Source of the DNA: JAPORK01 sp026710285
Lineage (GTDB): Bacteria; Pseudomonadota; Gammaproteobacteria; Pseudomonadales; Endozoicomonadaceae
NCBI GenBank assembly: GCA_965201045.1
Contig: OZ241746.1
Location: 992,001-1,056,000 of the forward strand
Direction of reading: 5' to 3'
Length of the DNA stretch: 64,000 nucleotides
The position numbers and the translations under genes were made by a program. A model generated the notes under the pieces. That model saw nothing but the letters and a program-made list of their open reading frames with translations, was not told where the DNA came from and ran no database searches. Of this stretch, positions 1 to 10,483 are shown piece by piece. The stretch's first letter is position 1, and each line of letters starts with the position of its first letter.

Positions 1-252
1 TGGGTAAAAACTGAAAAATATGATCTTTCCTTTGTTAAAGTATCAGTAATAGACAGAGGACATGGACTTAGCAAAGACGCTGAAAAAAAATTATTTCAAC
101 CTTTTTATTCCACTAAATCTTCAGGTATGGGAATTGGTTTATCCGTTTGTCATTCAATTATTGAAGCGCATCAGGGCACTTTAGATTTCCATCACAACAC
201 TGAAGGAGGAACCATATTTACTTTTACATTACCTATTGCTGTTAATCCATAG
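1..252 (+). CDS. Sensor histidine kinase, C-terminal end of the ATPase domain (5' truncated by window)
   Basis: Frame 1 is open from the window edge to a TAG at 250..252, giving 83 residues. They carry the C-terminal half of a GHKL/HATPase_c domain: the G1 box D-R-G-H-G-L (residues 18-23), the F box L-F-Q-P-F-Y-S-T-K (31-39) and the G2 box G-M-G-I-G-L-S (42-48), followed by the usual I-I-E-A-H-Q-G-T-L strand and a G-G-T-x-F-T-F-T-L-P ending. The F and G2 boxes resemble FixL/AtoS-type kinases. The protein would bind ATP and autophosphorylate a histidine that lies outside the window. It ends without a receiver domain. It converges tail to tail with the Rhs array, so it is not co-transcribed with it; no regulatory link can be claimed. 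Confidence 0.93.
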   Translation, partial: WVKTEKYDLSFVKVSVIDRGHGLSKDAEKKLFQPFYSTKSSGMGIGLSVCHSIIEAHQGTLDFHHNTEGGTIFTFTLPIAVNP

Positions 253-557
253 TCCAATATAATCCGAACCTAGAACAGATGCTATGGAAGCTTCTCAGGA
301 CTGATGCAGTTATTTTCAGAAACAGTCGTATGGACGGGAATAGGTATATTCAAATTTACTGAATAGAAAGCGGATCGGTTCTGGTTTAAAAACATATGAT
401 CCTTTGAGATTACCTGAAGCAGTCAAAAATAGCTAAAGAAAGCATTTGGTTTAAATTCTTGTGAATATTTTTTACATATTTCTGTGATCACTTCATTTCT
501 GCCGTTTGGGATATATTATATACTTACCTGAGTTGATAGATTTTAGCGAACCATGTC
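253..557. other. Gene-free stretch between the kinase and the Rhs array
   Basis: No open frame with coding character is seen on either strand; all six frames are cut by stops. I recognise no RNA gene, inverted-repeat terminator or insertion-sequence end. Short broken frames exist but match nothing I can name. It may be the decayed remains of earlier array units or of another gene. Confidence 0.5.
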
Positions 558-599
558 AGTTCAGGTACTGTTTAATACCCATGGCTGTTTAATATTTCT
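558..599 (-). pseudogene. Scrap of a further Rhs unit
   Basis: The stretch from about 558 to 599 aligns without gaps to 3894..3935 in unit A with only a few mismatches, sharing runs such as ctgtttaatatttct. In intact units this encodes the residues around K-E-I-L-N-S-H-G-Y-E-T, in the N-terminal third of the protein. Here it lies directly beyond the stop codon of unit A, with no flanking Rhs sequence on its outer side. It is best read as the relic of a thirteenth unit or of a recombination event that trimmed the array. Confidence 0.7.
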
Positions 600-600
600 A

Positions 601-3600
601 TCAAGACAGATTTATTGGTATGAGCTTTGGAAAAGCTATTGCTTTGCAACCTAAAATCTTTTTTTCAAACGGACAGTCAATGTGTGAAAAAAGTAAGTTT
701 TCAATTCTTACAAGTGGACCACGTACGACTGTAACGTTATCGTTTGTAAATTCATATGTTGCCCAACAGTTAAAATATCTCATTACAACCTGAGCATGAC
801 CGGGCACAAAAATAATTCCCACAGATGATATACCCAATATTTCTTTCAGTAAAATACCCCGACATTTTGTATAATCATAATATTCAGTGGGTATTTGATT
901 CAAAAGCATATTAAAATGATGCAAATACAGATAAGAATTTACATATTTATCAGGTATAGCTTTTTCCATACCACTCACTGAAAACATACTGGTCTGAGCG
1001 ACTGATTCCATAAATGCATATTTAGCATCCAGAAAATCCTGAAAAAATTTTAAATTCAAAATCTCTTTTCTTATTTGCATTGCGGCAAGCACACATGCTG
1101 TATCACAAGCTATCAGATCATTATTTCCAGACTTAAGAGTTGACCATGCACGCATAAGATCAGAAAGAGACAGTATACTTAACAAAGAATCATCAGACTC
1201 AAGTAAATGCCCCTTTAATAGCGGTTTAAGGTTAACTCTGGCAACAGATGATAGTTTTCCTACGGGTATTTTTGTTTTGAACATCTGGAAGTTAAGATCT
1301 TCCAAAGCAATATCGCTACGATTCATCAACATTTTTGTCATTGACAATGGTATTTTTTTTGTAAAATAAAGTCCTGCATCGATAGCTGCGGTTGCAACCA
1401 TTGCTGCCATTTGTGCAACACCTATAGCAGCCCCTGCTATATTAAGTCCTTTATTAGCCGGTATTGCTGCGACGGCAATAGGCACACTGCCTGCAATAGC
1501 TACGCCTGCTGTTACTGCAAGTCCTGGTAATACACCTCCATAACTATAAGCTGAAGCCCCCAGAGTAGCAACGGTCAAACCAGCGTTAATAACCTCTCCG
1601 GCAATATTAGCCCATTTTGCATGCAGCGCACTCAACCCAAAAGAACTGACATAGCCTGCCCACTTAAATACAGTACCTATCCATTGTGGTATATTTCCTG
1701 TAGGATCACTATTCATAATTGGATTATTACTACCAAAAGCGTATCCTCCTCCTGCCGGATCTTCACTAACAAAATAACGTTGCTTTGGATTATAAGTTCT
1801 GTGTCCTGCACTTAAAAATTGCCAGCCAGTGGAAGGATCTATACGCTCACCATCAAAACCTGATAAACTGCGCTGATATAGGGGAACATACTGTACTCTT
1901 TTATGCCAAATCATACCATAAGGACTATAGATATTAGTCTGATGAAGTTTATACCTGTTATTGTTTTGTTCTGATTTAGTTAACATACCAACGACACTTC
2001 CTTTATAATTACTTTCATTGTACTGATAAACAATTCCGTCAATCGTTTTTGCAATACCCTGATAACCCGTAATGTGCTCAGCTTGTCCAGGGCTGCTAAC
2101 TTTTTCATTAACTAAATGATTGCCACGATAGATAAGATAACTCATTCCCTGTATGCTTTTTTCCATGGTTTCTCTGCCTGAACCATCATAAGTATAACGA
2201 CTCTGCTGTCCGTCAAACTGAGTTACCCTGATAATTTGATTATAAGCATTGTAAACAATACGGTTGCTTTCACCGTCGGTTGTCATATTTCCCACAACAT
2301 CATAGTGAAACTGTCGGGTTCTTTGTGGATTATGATTCCAGCTGGTGCTTATTTTCTGCAAACGCAGAGGAGCTGTATTATCAGTATATTGGTACGCTGT
2401 CAATTTGCTGAGTGTTTGTGATTGTAGGGTGTTTTGTAAAGTTTCTTCTACGCTGGCAAGCCGATTTAATGGAGTAAAGTGGTAATTTTGTCGAACAATC
2501 ACTGGTGCACTTTGCAATTCTGAAGCTTTAAAAGCAGTATCTCTGGGGCATAAAATATTTTTATTTGTGTCATTACATGACATACTTGCCAGATTATTAA
2601 GCGCATCATACTGATAGTGATAAACAGCTTGATCCTCTTTTGTCTTATTCTTATATAGTTTCATTGTAATATTATCAAGCGGATCATAGTTAAATGACCA
2701 GTAAGACAGAGGCTGATTATTCAATGTATCAGTGATCATATCAGAACGACCCATGCTGTTATAGTGAATTTTTCGGTACATACCACTGCCATATTTTATT
2801 GCAACAGTACGGGAAAAATCATCATAAACTGGTGCAGACAGTAATTCTGATTTTCTCTGATAAGGCTGATAACGTACCTGTGCCGTTCTGCTCAGTATAT
2901 CAAGTCTGGAGGATTCTGGTGTTGTGGTATGTGCCGGATATAATGTAACGGATTCTGTTAAGTTGCTAAAAAACCAGTTATGCGGTTGTGGTGGACAAGC
3001 AGCATCTCCTCTTACAGGACAGTAATTTACCTGAGTCAAACGACCAAATGCATCTGTATGAAAAATCATTCTACCCCGTTGATCATATTGGCTGGTTTCA
3101 ATGGTTGTTGCAGGATAGCCTGTACTGTTTCCCCACAGTTTGGTAATAACTTTTAAAGGTTGACTATAAGTTACTGGTAAGTCAGCAAAAGAAGAATTAG
3201 CGCAACCATTGATCTGATCAGTACGGCAAAAAAAACTTTGCACTTCAGATAATTTTTTCCCGGTACGATCACTGATTTGCTGTTCATCAATCAGCAGATG
3301 ATATTTATTATAAGTACGTAGTGTACGAATAATACCGTTATCTTCTGTGGTACTATAAGTATAACTGACCGGTGCTTCAAAAAGACTGTCTTTAAATGTG
3401 TTACTTGTTGATTCCAGCCTGGAATTAAAACCAAGATAATTATGATTGTTGCTATTTGAACTGGTATATTGATAACGAGTTATCATTACAGGCTGACCTG
3501 AGCCCGGATTAACCGTCTCTTTCACTACTACATAAATAGTAAGATTAGTTTTCCCGTCAGAATTTACTTTCATTGCATCAAAACAATTATAGTCGTATAT

Positions 3601-4553
3601 TTTTTTTAATCCTGTTGGGTAAGTGATCTGAGTAATAAAATTTCCTGTATAGCTAAAATGAATACCATAGCTTGCACTGCTTTTCTGTAACGGAAGGAGA
3701 ATATTACGTAACTTCCCTTGCTGTGTATTAATCACTACCGGAACTGACTGTCCTTCACTTCCCTTGCTGATAACAGTTATATTTCCTTTTTCCCATTTAA
3801 GTATAATGTTATGTCCTTCATCATCAACGACAGAATGCAGAAGATTACTTCCCGGATAATATAAAAAATGTACCTGTCATCCATCCTGTTGTTCAAGTAC
3901 TGTTTCATACCCATGACTGTTTAATATTTCTTTTAATCCGTTTGTATAAGTAATAATAAAGCAGTCTTTTTTTACATCAATATGGATATCTTTAAGCTTA
4001 TGATATAAAGGAAACCACTGACCATTACTATTTTGTTGCAGATAAAAATTTTGTCCTGTAGAAGTCGTTAACTGATGTGTTAGCAGATTAAAATGAGTAA
4101 GATTCCAGCTCCAGCCCTGTCCCAGTTTATCGGTATCAGCATATGTATTACTATTGTAATTTACCTCAAGATCAATATTTGGACCATGTCCTAAATTACT
4201 GAGCAGACTACCAATCTTAACATGGGCACTTAATATGCCTGTACGCAGATCAACCTGCGTTCCCCATAATTTTTTAAAGTTAAAAGCATTAGACCATGAT
4301 GTACTTCCACCATAACCTTCTCTAATAACATTTTTTGACTGCCTGGTTCTTTTATTATCTTCAAAAAAATCGTTAAAAGGATTGTTTTCTTGTAACTGTA
4401 TCTTTTTTTATTGATATAAATAGCTTTTATTTTTCGTAAAAGCAGAAGACATAATAACAATAACAGATGAAAATAGATTTAATTGCTCAAATAAAAGAAA
4501 TAATACAGATAGTAATATTGTGCAACACATACATCTTTTGTTTAAAATAACAT
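601..4553 (-). pseudogene. Rhs unit A: nonsense codons and internal deletion
   Basis: One reading frame aligns with the intact units from the N-terminal hydrophobic segment to a TGA at 601..603, but is broken. The family-position ATG (4551..4553) is one base out of frame with the rest. A TAA stands at 4408..4410, where relatives have a sense codon after W/L-Y-Q. A TGA at 3877..3879 replaces the Trp codon of D-G-W. At about 2897..2903 the sequence jumps from S-S-R-L to R-T-A-Q, removing about 1.6 kb (about 540 codons) of central YD repeats in frame. The longest remaining open piece is 601..3735. The RHS core, hydrophobic region and C-terminal A-C-D / P-G-H-A-Q motifs are intact. The N-terminus is closest to unit D, the body to B and C, and the tail to C and F. 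Confidence 0.9.
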
Positions 4554-4690
4554 TAACACTATAAAAAAGTGTCATCTTCATAAAGCAAGAACTATATATT
4601 ACTTTTTTTATATCTTAAAAATAAGTTATTTATATTCATTTATAGGGTAACCATGATAATTAAATAGTAGATTAATGCACTTTATAATGT

Positions 4691-7600
4691 CTAATCTATA
4701 AAGATTTTATTTTTATTTCTTTCTACTATTTTGCAAGCTAAAATTTTTCTTGCAGACGGAGAATCAACATTTGCAAAAATTGAATTTTCAATCATATCCA
4801 ATTTACCTCTTATAAAATTCATTGTCTTATCTGTAAATTCATATGTTACCCAAAAATCATTTGATTTGGATACATTTTCTGCAATCTGCATATGACCAGG
4901 TACGAAAACAACACCAATCTCAAAAGGTTTCAGTATATCTTTCAGTGAAATATCTGGTCTATCTACATAAGTGTTATACTCTCCAGGTATTTTATCAAGA
5001 ATTATTCCAAAAGTATTTAAATATTTATCAGGTACAGATTTTACCATAGCATTCATTGGATATAGTTTTGATTCAGCCATTGATCTCATAAAAGCATATT
5101 TAGCATCAAAAAAATTTTGAAGCGTTTTTACTTTAATATAAATTTCTTTAAAAAACATCAGAAGAGTTATACATCCTGTGTCACAAGCTATCAGATCATT
5201 ATTTTCAAAACGAAGTTGTTCCCACAGATAACAGGGGTTAGCCCACCATGACGATAAATTCAGGTAACCATCATCAATAAAAAGCAGTGGTGTTTTCTGT
5301 ATAAATTTTCTAACATCAAACTTGGAAATGAATAATTTTTTTCCTGCAGGCGTTATCCTTGTAAACATTTGAAAGTTAAGATCCTCAGAACTTATATTTT
5401 CATAACTCATCAACATCTTTGTCATTGATAGTGGTACTTTTTTGGTAAAAAAGAGTCCCACATCAACAGCAGCGGTTGCTACCATTACTGCCATTTGTGT
5501 AACACCCATAACAGACCCTGCTATATTAAGCCCTTTATTAGCTGGTATTGCTGCTGCGGCAACAGGCACACTGCTTGTAATAGCAGCACCTGCTGTTACT
5601 GCAAGTCCTGGTAATGCACCTCCATAACTATAAGCTGAAGCCCCCAGAGTAGCAACGGTCAAACCAGCGTTAATAACCTCTCCGGCAATATTAGCCCATT
5701 TTGCATGCAGCGCACTCAACCCAAAAGAACTGACGTAGCCTGCCCATTTAAATGTAGTGCCTATCCATTGTGGTATATTTCCTGTAGGATCACTATTCAT
5801 AATTGGATTATTACTACCAAAAGCATATCCTCCTCCTGCCGGATCTTCACTAACAAAATAACGTTGCTTGGGATTATAAGTTCTGTGTCCGGCACCTAAA
5901 AATTGCCAACCAGTGGCAGGATCTGTACGTTCACCATCAAAACCTGATAAACTGCGCTGATATAAGGGAACAGCCTGTGCTCTTTGATGCCAGATCATAC
6001 CATAAGGACTATAAATATTAGTCTGATGAAGTTTATATCTATTATTGTTTTGTTCTGATTTAGTCAACATACCAACGACATCTCCTTTATAATTGCTTTC
6101 ATTGTACTGATAAACAATTCCGTCAATCGTTTTTGCAATACCCTGATAACCTGTAATGTGCTCAGCTTGTCCTGGGCTGCTAACTTTTTCATTAACTAAA
6201 TGATTGCCACGATAGATAAGATAACTTATTCCCTGTATGCTTTTTTCCATGGTTTCTCTACCTGAACCATCATAAGTATAACGACTCTGCTGTCCGTCAA
6301 ACTGAGTTACCCTGGTAATTTGATTATAAGCATTGTAAACAATATGATTGCTTTCACCGTCGGTTGTCATATTTCCCACAACATCATAGTGAAACTGTCG
6401 GGTTCTTTGTGGATGATGATTCCAGCTGGTGCTTATTTTCTGCAAACGCAGAGGAGCTGTGTTATCAGTATATTGGTACGTTATCAATTTACTGAGCGTT
6501 TGTGATTGCAGAGTGTTTTGTAAAGTTTCTTCTACATTGGCAAGCCGGTTTAATGGAGTAAAGTGGTAATTTTGTCGAACAATTACTGGTGTGTTTTTCA
6601 ATTCTGAAGCTTTAAAATCAGTATCTCTGGGGCATAAAATATTCTTCTTTGTGCCATTGCATGACATACTTACTAGATTATTAAGCACATCATACTGATA
6701 GTGATAAACAGCTTGATCCTCTTTTGTTTTATATAGTTTCATTGTAATATTATCAAGCGGATCATAGTTAAATGACCAGTAAGACAGAGGCTGATTATTT
6801 AATGTATCCGTGATCATATCAGAACGATCCATGCTATCATAGTGAATTTTTCGGTACATACCACTGCCATATTTTATTGCAACAGTACGGGAAAAATCAT
6901 CATAAACTGGTGCAGACAGTAGTTCTGGTTTTCTCTGATAAGGCTGATAACGCATCTGTGCCGTTCTGCCCAGTGAGTCATACACTTTTTGTGTCTGATT
7001 AGCGGCAATATCTGTTACACTCACAACACGGCGGTTTGCATCATATTGCCAGCTGAACTGATAATCAGGATAGCCTTTTTTACCCAAATGGTACTGCTTT
7101 CGTGGTAACCCGTCATCATCATAAATAAAAGTAGTTTTCCCGGTAATATCAGTTTGATTGATTATTCGTTGTGTTACAGGATCATAGTTTATTTGTAACT
7201 GAAGCTTGCCATCCAGTAAATTAGCAACAGGTCTTCCTGACTTATCATATTTTACTATAGTCGTGTGCCTTGCTGGTGTTGTAGTAGAGCGAGGTTTACC
7301 ATCTTCAGTATAAGTAAAAGTAGTGCGTTTTCCATCTTCTCCGGCTTGCCACAGTAATTCTCCGGCTGCATTATATTCAGCGGATGACAACAGATAATTA
7401 CTGCCTGACACCGGACGAATCCATGTCTGAACAATATGTCCGGTCAAATCATACACATAATGTACACTATCACCAACAGGATCAGCAATATATGTCAGTT
7501 GTCCAAAGACATTGTAATATTTTTTTACAACATGTTTAAGTGAATCTGTTGCTGTTTCCAAACGACCAAAAGCATCATAGCTCATTTTAGAAATACGACC

Positions 7601-10252
7601 ACCTGATAATATTATTTGCTGATCTCGCATGATACACAGTGTATGTAATGAAGGTATTGGTTTATCATTTGCGGGAAATACCCACTGCCGAACCGGCTGA
7701 TAGAGAACATTACTTTGTGTTAAAGAGATAATTGAACGTCTTCCATGATTGCTTTGCTGATAACTCATCACACAACGATCAGCATCATCATATGTGGTGA
7801 CTGTTTTTTCTCCATTAGGAAGATGAGTGTAGATTATTCTGCCTGAATCATCGTAATCCTCTGTTACTTTTAGTGAATTTATTTTTCCTGATGAATCAGT
7901 AATGTAAGTAAATCTGCTCGCTTTGCGTCCATATTTGTCATAAGCCATTTTTCCCTTTAAAATCCATTTCCCCTGTATTGCTTTTCCTGTTGCTGAAATA
8001 ACTTCTCCATAGTTCATCAGTTGCCGTCCTATCCCATCAAAAATAATTTTATTCTGTAGTTTATTAACAGCAGTAATAATTATCTGGTTTAATAAGGGAG
8101 AGACAATATATTCATAGTATGTACTAACAGTAAAAGGCGTTCCCCGCATAAAATCAGTTTGTATCAAACGATCCCAGCGATCATAGTGGTAATGGACGGT
8201 ATTCGTTCCTGAAGGATCAACACTTTGTAATACGTGATTGGTAAACAAGCTGGTTGTTATAAAAGAAGAAAATCTTCTTTTACCTGTTTCCAGCTTGACA
8301 GCACTATAAGTTATTTTTCTATAGCTATCTGAACTTTTTGCATAATAGTAATTAGTTTCAATACGATTAAGTTTAGAAGGTCCCTGCTGATTACCTGTTA
8401 AAATAAGCTGTTTTAATAGTCCATAAGTTAAAGGATTTGCTACATCTTGATAATAACGACGAGTGATGATTTTTTTCTGATCTCCAGCTTGTTGTACCTG
8501 ATGATCTAATACCAGAATATAATCACTTCCACTACGATTGAATTGTTTTCGATAATAATTACGGGTCGTTACGGGTAATAGTCTGGAGGATTCTGGTGTT
8601 GTGGTATGTGCCGGATATAATGTAACGGATTCTGTTAAGTTGCTAAAAAACCAGTTATGAGGTTGTGGTGGACAAGCAGCATCTCCTCTTACAGGACAGT
8701 AATTTACCTGAGTCAAACGACCAAATGCATCTGTATGAAAAATCATTCTACCCCGTTGATCATATTGGCTGGTTTCAATGGTTGTTGCAGGATAGCCTGT
8801 ACTGTTTCCCCACAGCTTGGTAATAACTTTTAAAGGTTGACTATAATTTACTGGTAAGCCAGCAAAAGAAGAATTAGCGCAACCATTGATCTGATCAGTA
8901 CGGCAGAAAAAGCTTTGCACTTCAGATAACTTGTTTCCGGTACGATCACTGATTTGCTGTTCATCAATCAGTAGATGATATTTATTATAAGTACGTAGTG
9001 TACGAATAATACCGTTATCTTCTATTGTACTATAAGTATAACTGACCGGTGCTTCAAAAAGACTGTCTTTAAATGTGTTACTTGTTGATTCCAGCCTGGA
9101 ATTAAAACCAAGATAATTATGATTATTACTATTTGAACTGGTATATTGGTAACGAGTTATCATTACAGGCTGACCTGCCGGATTAACCGTCTCTTTCACT
9201 ACTACACAAATAGCAAGATTAGTTTTCCCATCAGAATTTACTTTCATTACATCATAACAATTGTAGTCGTATATTTTTTTTAATCCCGTTGGATAAGTGA
9301 TCTGAGTAATAAAATTTCCTGTATAGCTAAAATGAATACCATAGCTTGCACTGCTTTTCTGTAACGGAAGGAGAATATTACGTAACTTACCTTGCTGTGT
9401 ATTAATCACCACCGGAACTGACTGTCCCTCACTTCCTCTGCTGATAACAATTATATTTCCTTTTTCCCATTTGAGTACAATGTTATGTCCTTCATTATCA
9501 ACGACAAAATGAAGAAGATTACTTCCAGGATAATATAAAAAATGTACCTGCCATCCATCCTGTTGTTCAAGTGCTGTTTCATACCCATGACTGTTTAATA
9601 TTTCTTTTAATCCGTTGGTATAAGTAATAATAAAGCAGTCTTTTTTTGCATCAATATGGATATCTTTAAGTTTATGATATAAAGGTAACCACTGACCATT
9701 ACTATTTTTTTGCAGATAAAAATTTTGTCCTGTAGAAGTCGTTAACTGATATGTTATCGGATTGAGATGAGTAAGATTCCAGCTCCACCCCTGTCCTAGC
9801 TTATCGGTATCAGCATGTGCATTACTACTGTAATTTACCTCAAGATCAATATTTGGACCATGCCCTAAATTGCTAAGTAAACTGCCCGCTTTGACATGAG
9901 CACTTAATATACCTGTGCGCCGATCAATCTGTGTTCCCCATATTTTTTTAAAATTAAACGCATTCGACCATGGTAAATTTCCACCTGTATCAGTTTTGAT
10001 ATTTTTTTTTGACTGCTTGATGTTTTTATTATCTGGAAGAAGGTTACTAAAAGGATTTTGTTCTTGTGAGTATATATTTTTATGTTGATACCAGGAACTT
10101 TTATTTTTGATTTGATCATAAAAAGTAATAACAGATGAAAATAAGCTTGATTGTTCATATAAAAATAATAACGCAAACAGTAAAACTAAAAAATAAAAAT
10201 TTCTTTTTTTTATTGTATAAAAATCAAACAACATCTGAATTACTAGTTCCAT
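4691..10252 (-). CDS. Rhs unit B: exported giant YD-repeat protein with Cys/His tail
   Basis: Open for 1,853 codons, ending in TAG. Family alignment favours the second ATG (10232..10234, M7), where M-L-F-D-F-Y matches M-L-L-K-F-Y of C and D; that gives 1,847 residues. A hydrophobic helix at about 19-32 follows Lys/Arg residues, with no lipobox Cys. The shell motif spans about 105-160, YD repeats fill most of 500-1420, and the RHS core ends near 1496 with D-P-T-G-N-I-P-Q-W. A hydrophobic Ala/Gly-rich stretch (about 1500-1605) leads to the tail, with Cys1690 in I-A-C-D-T-G-C and His1787 in P-G-H-M-Q. The tail and the K-I-F-I-D end resemble D, although the body is nearly identical to C. It lacks two codons (N-P-A-G-Q where most units have N-P-G-S-G-Q), shared only with C. 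Confidence 0.93.
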   Translation of the reverse strand: MELVIQMLFDFYTIKKRNFYFLVLLFALLFLYEQSSLFSSVITFYDQIKNKSSWYQHKNIYSQEQNPFSNLLPDNKNIKQSKKNIKTDTGGNLPWSNAFNFKKIWGTQIDRRTGILSAHVKAGSLLSNLGHGPNIDLEVNYSSNAHADTDKLGQGWSWNLTHLNPITYQLTTSTGQNFYLQKNSNGQWLPLYHKLKDIHIDAKKDCFIITYTNGLKEILNSHGYETALEQQDGWQVHFLYYPGSNLLHFVVDNEGHNIVLKWEKGNIIVISRGSEGQSVPVVINTQQGKLRNILLPLQKSSASYGIHFSYTGNFITQITYPTGLKKIYDYNCYDVMKVNSDGKTNLAICVVVKETVNPAGQPVMITRYQYTSSNSNNHNYLGFNSRLESTSNTFKDSLFEAPVSYTYSTIEDNGIIRTLRTYNKYHLLIDEQQISDRTGNKLSEVQSFFCRTDQINGCANSSFAGLPVNYSQPLKVITKLWGNSTGYPATTIETSQYDQRGRMIFHTDAFGRLTQVNYCPVRGDAACPPQPHNWFFSNLTESVTLYPAHTTTPESSRLLPVTTRNYYRKQFNRSGSDYILVLDHQVQQAGDQKKIITRRYYQDVANPLTYGLLKQLILTGNQQGPSKLNRIETNYYYAKSSDSYRKITYSAVKLETGKRRFSSFITTSLFTNHVLQSVDPSGTNTVHYHYDRWDRLIQTDFMRGTPFTVSTYYEYIVSPLLNQIIITAVNKLQNKIIFDGIGRQLMNYGEVISATGKAIQGKWILKGKMAYDKYGRKASRFTYITDSSGKINSLKVTEDYDDSGRIIYTHLPNGEKTVTTYDDADRCVMSYQQSNHGRRSIISLTQSNVLYQPVRQWVFPANDKPIPSLHTLCIMRDQQIILSGGRISKMSYDAFGRLETATDSLKHVVKKYYNVFGQLTYIADPVGDSVHYVYDLTGHIVQTWIRPVSGSNYLLSSAEYNAAGELLWQAGEDGKRTTFTYTEDGKPRSTTTPARHTTIVKYDKSGRPVANLLDGKLQLQINYDPVTQRIINQTDITGKTTFIYDDDGLPRKQYHLGKKGYPDYQFSWQYDANRRVVSVTDIAANQTQKVYDSLGRTAQMRYQPYQRKPELLSAPVYDDFSRTVAIKYGSGMYRKIHYDSMDRSDMITDTLNNQPLSYWSFNYDPLDNITMKLYKTKEDQAVYHYQYDVLNNLVSMSCNGTKKNILCPRDTDFKASELKNTPVIVRQNYHFTPLNRLANVEETLQNTLQSQTLSKLITYQYTDNTAPLRLQKISTSWNHHPQRTRQFHYDVVGNMTTDGESNHIVYNAYNQITRVTQFDGQQSRYTYDGSGRETMEKSIQGISYLIYRGNHLVNEKVSSPGQAEHITGYQGIAKTIDGIVYQYNESNYKGDVVGMLTKSEQNNNRYKLHQTNIYSPYGMIWHQRAQAVPLYQRSLSGFDGERTDPATGWQFLGAGHRTYNPKQRYFVSEDPAGGGYAFGSNNPIMNSDPTGNIPQWIGTTFKWAGYVSSFGLSALHAKWANIAGEVINAGLTVATLGASAYSYGGALPGLAVTAGAAITSSVPVAAAAIPANKGLNIAGSVMGVTQMAVMVATAAVDVGLFFTKKVPLSMTKMLMSYENISSEDLNFQMFTRITPAGKKLFISKFDVRKFIQKTPLLFIDDGYLNLSSWWANPCYLWEQLRFENNDLIACDTGCITLLMFFKEIYIKVKTLQNFFDAKYAFMRSMAESKLYPMNAMVKSVPDKYLNTFGIILDKIPGEYNTYVDRPDISLKDILKPFEIGVVFVPGHMQIAENVSKSNDFWVTYEFTDKTMNFIRGKLDMIENSIFANVDSPSARKILACKIVERNKNKIFID
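6880..9780 (-). repeat. Near-identical body block, copy in unit B
   Basis: This aligns without any gap to 12670..15570 in unit C (constant offset 5,790). I count about 20 amino-acid differences over roughly 960 residues, and no mismatch that I can see between about 6959 and 7745. Identity falls off sharply at both ends: beyond 9780 (agctccaccc against aattccaacc) and in the tail region below about 5,450. Confidence 0.88.
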
Positions 10253-10381
10253 TTATTATATTTGGATAAATAGTTTTTTCTGTTAGTTATTTTTGGTTAA
10301 TATATAAAAAAAGACAGACCGAATATTACAACCCCAAATAATACTATTTTTTAAGAGTGATAATCTTTCTAAAGATAGGAT

Positions 10382-10409
10382 TGTATATTATTTTTTGACA
10401 CATCAAAAA
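10382..10409 (-). promoter_or_regulatory. Candidate promoter of unit B
   Basis: On the - strand, TTTTTG (10404..10409) and TATACA (10382..10387) are 16 bases apart, about 150 bases upstream of the B start. Similar AT-rich boxes sit at the same relative place before units C, D and G. The -35 match is weak. The support is positional conservation, which recent duplication could also produce. Confidence 0.35.
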
Positions 10410-10483
10410 TAGTATCTCTATTTTTTTATGATACAACCCAGCCACAAAAATAAGCATCTTATGCTATTTGCACCTTATCTGAT

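Noticed and set aside
3877..3879. TGA read as tryptophan (alternative code), suggested by Trp-to-TGA changes in A and F
   Set aside because: TGA is the terminal stop of J, K and L, and TGG is used for Trp throughout, so these are better explained as mutations.
10405..10425. Eight-base-pair inverted repeat in the B-C gap, considered as a terminator
   Set aside because: The stem is nearly all A/T, it has no conserved counterpart in other gaps, and it overlaps the candidate promoter.
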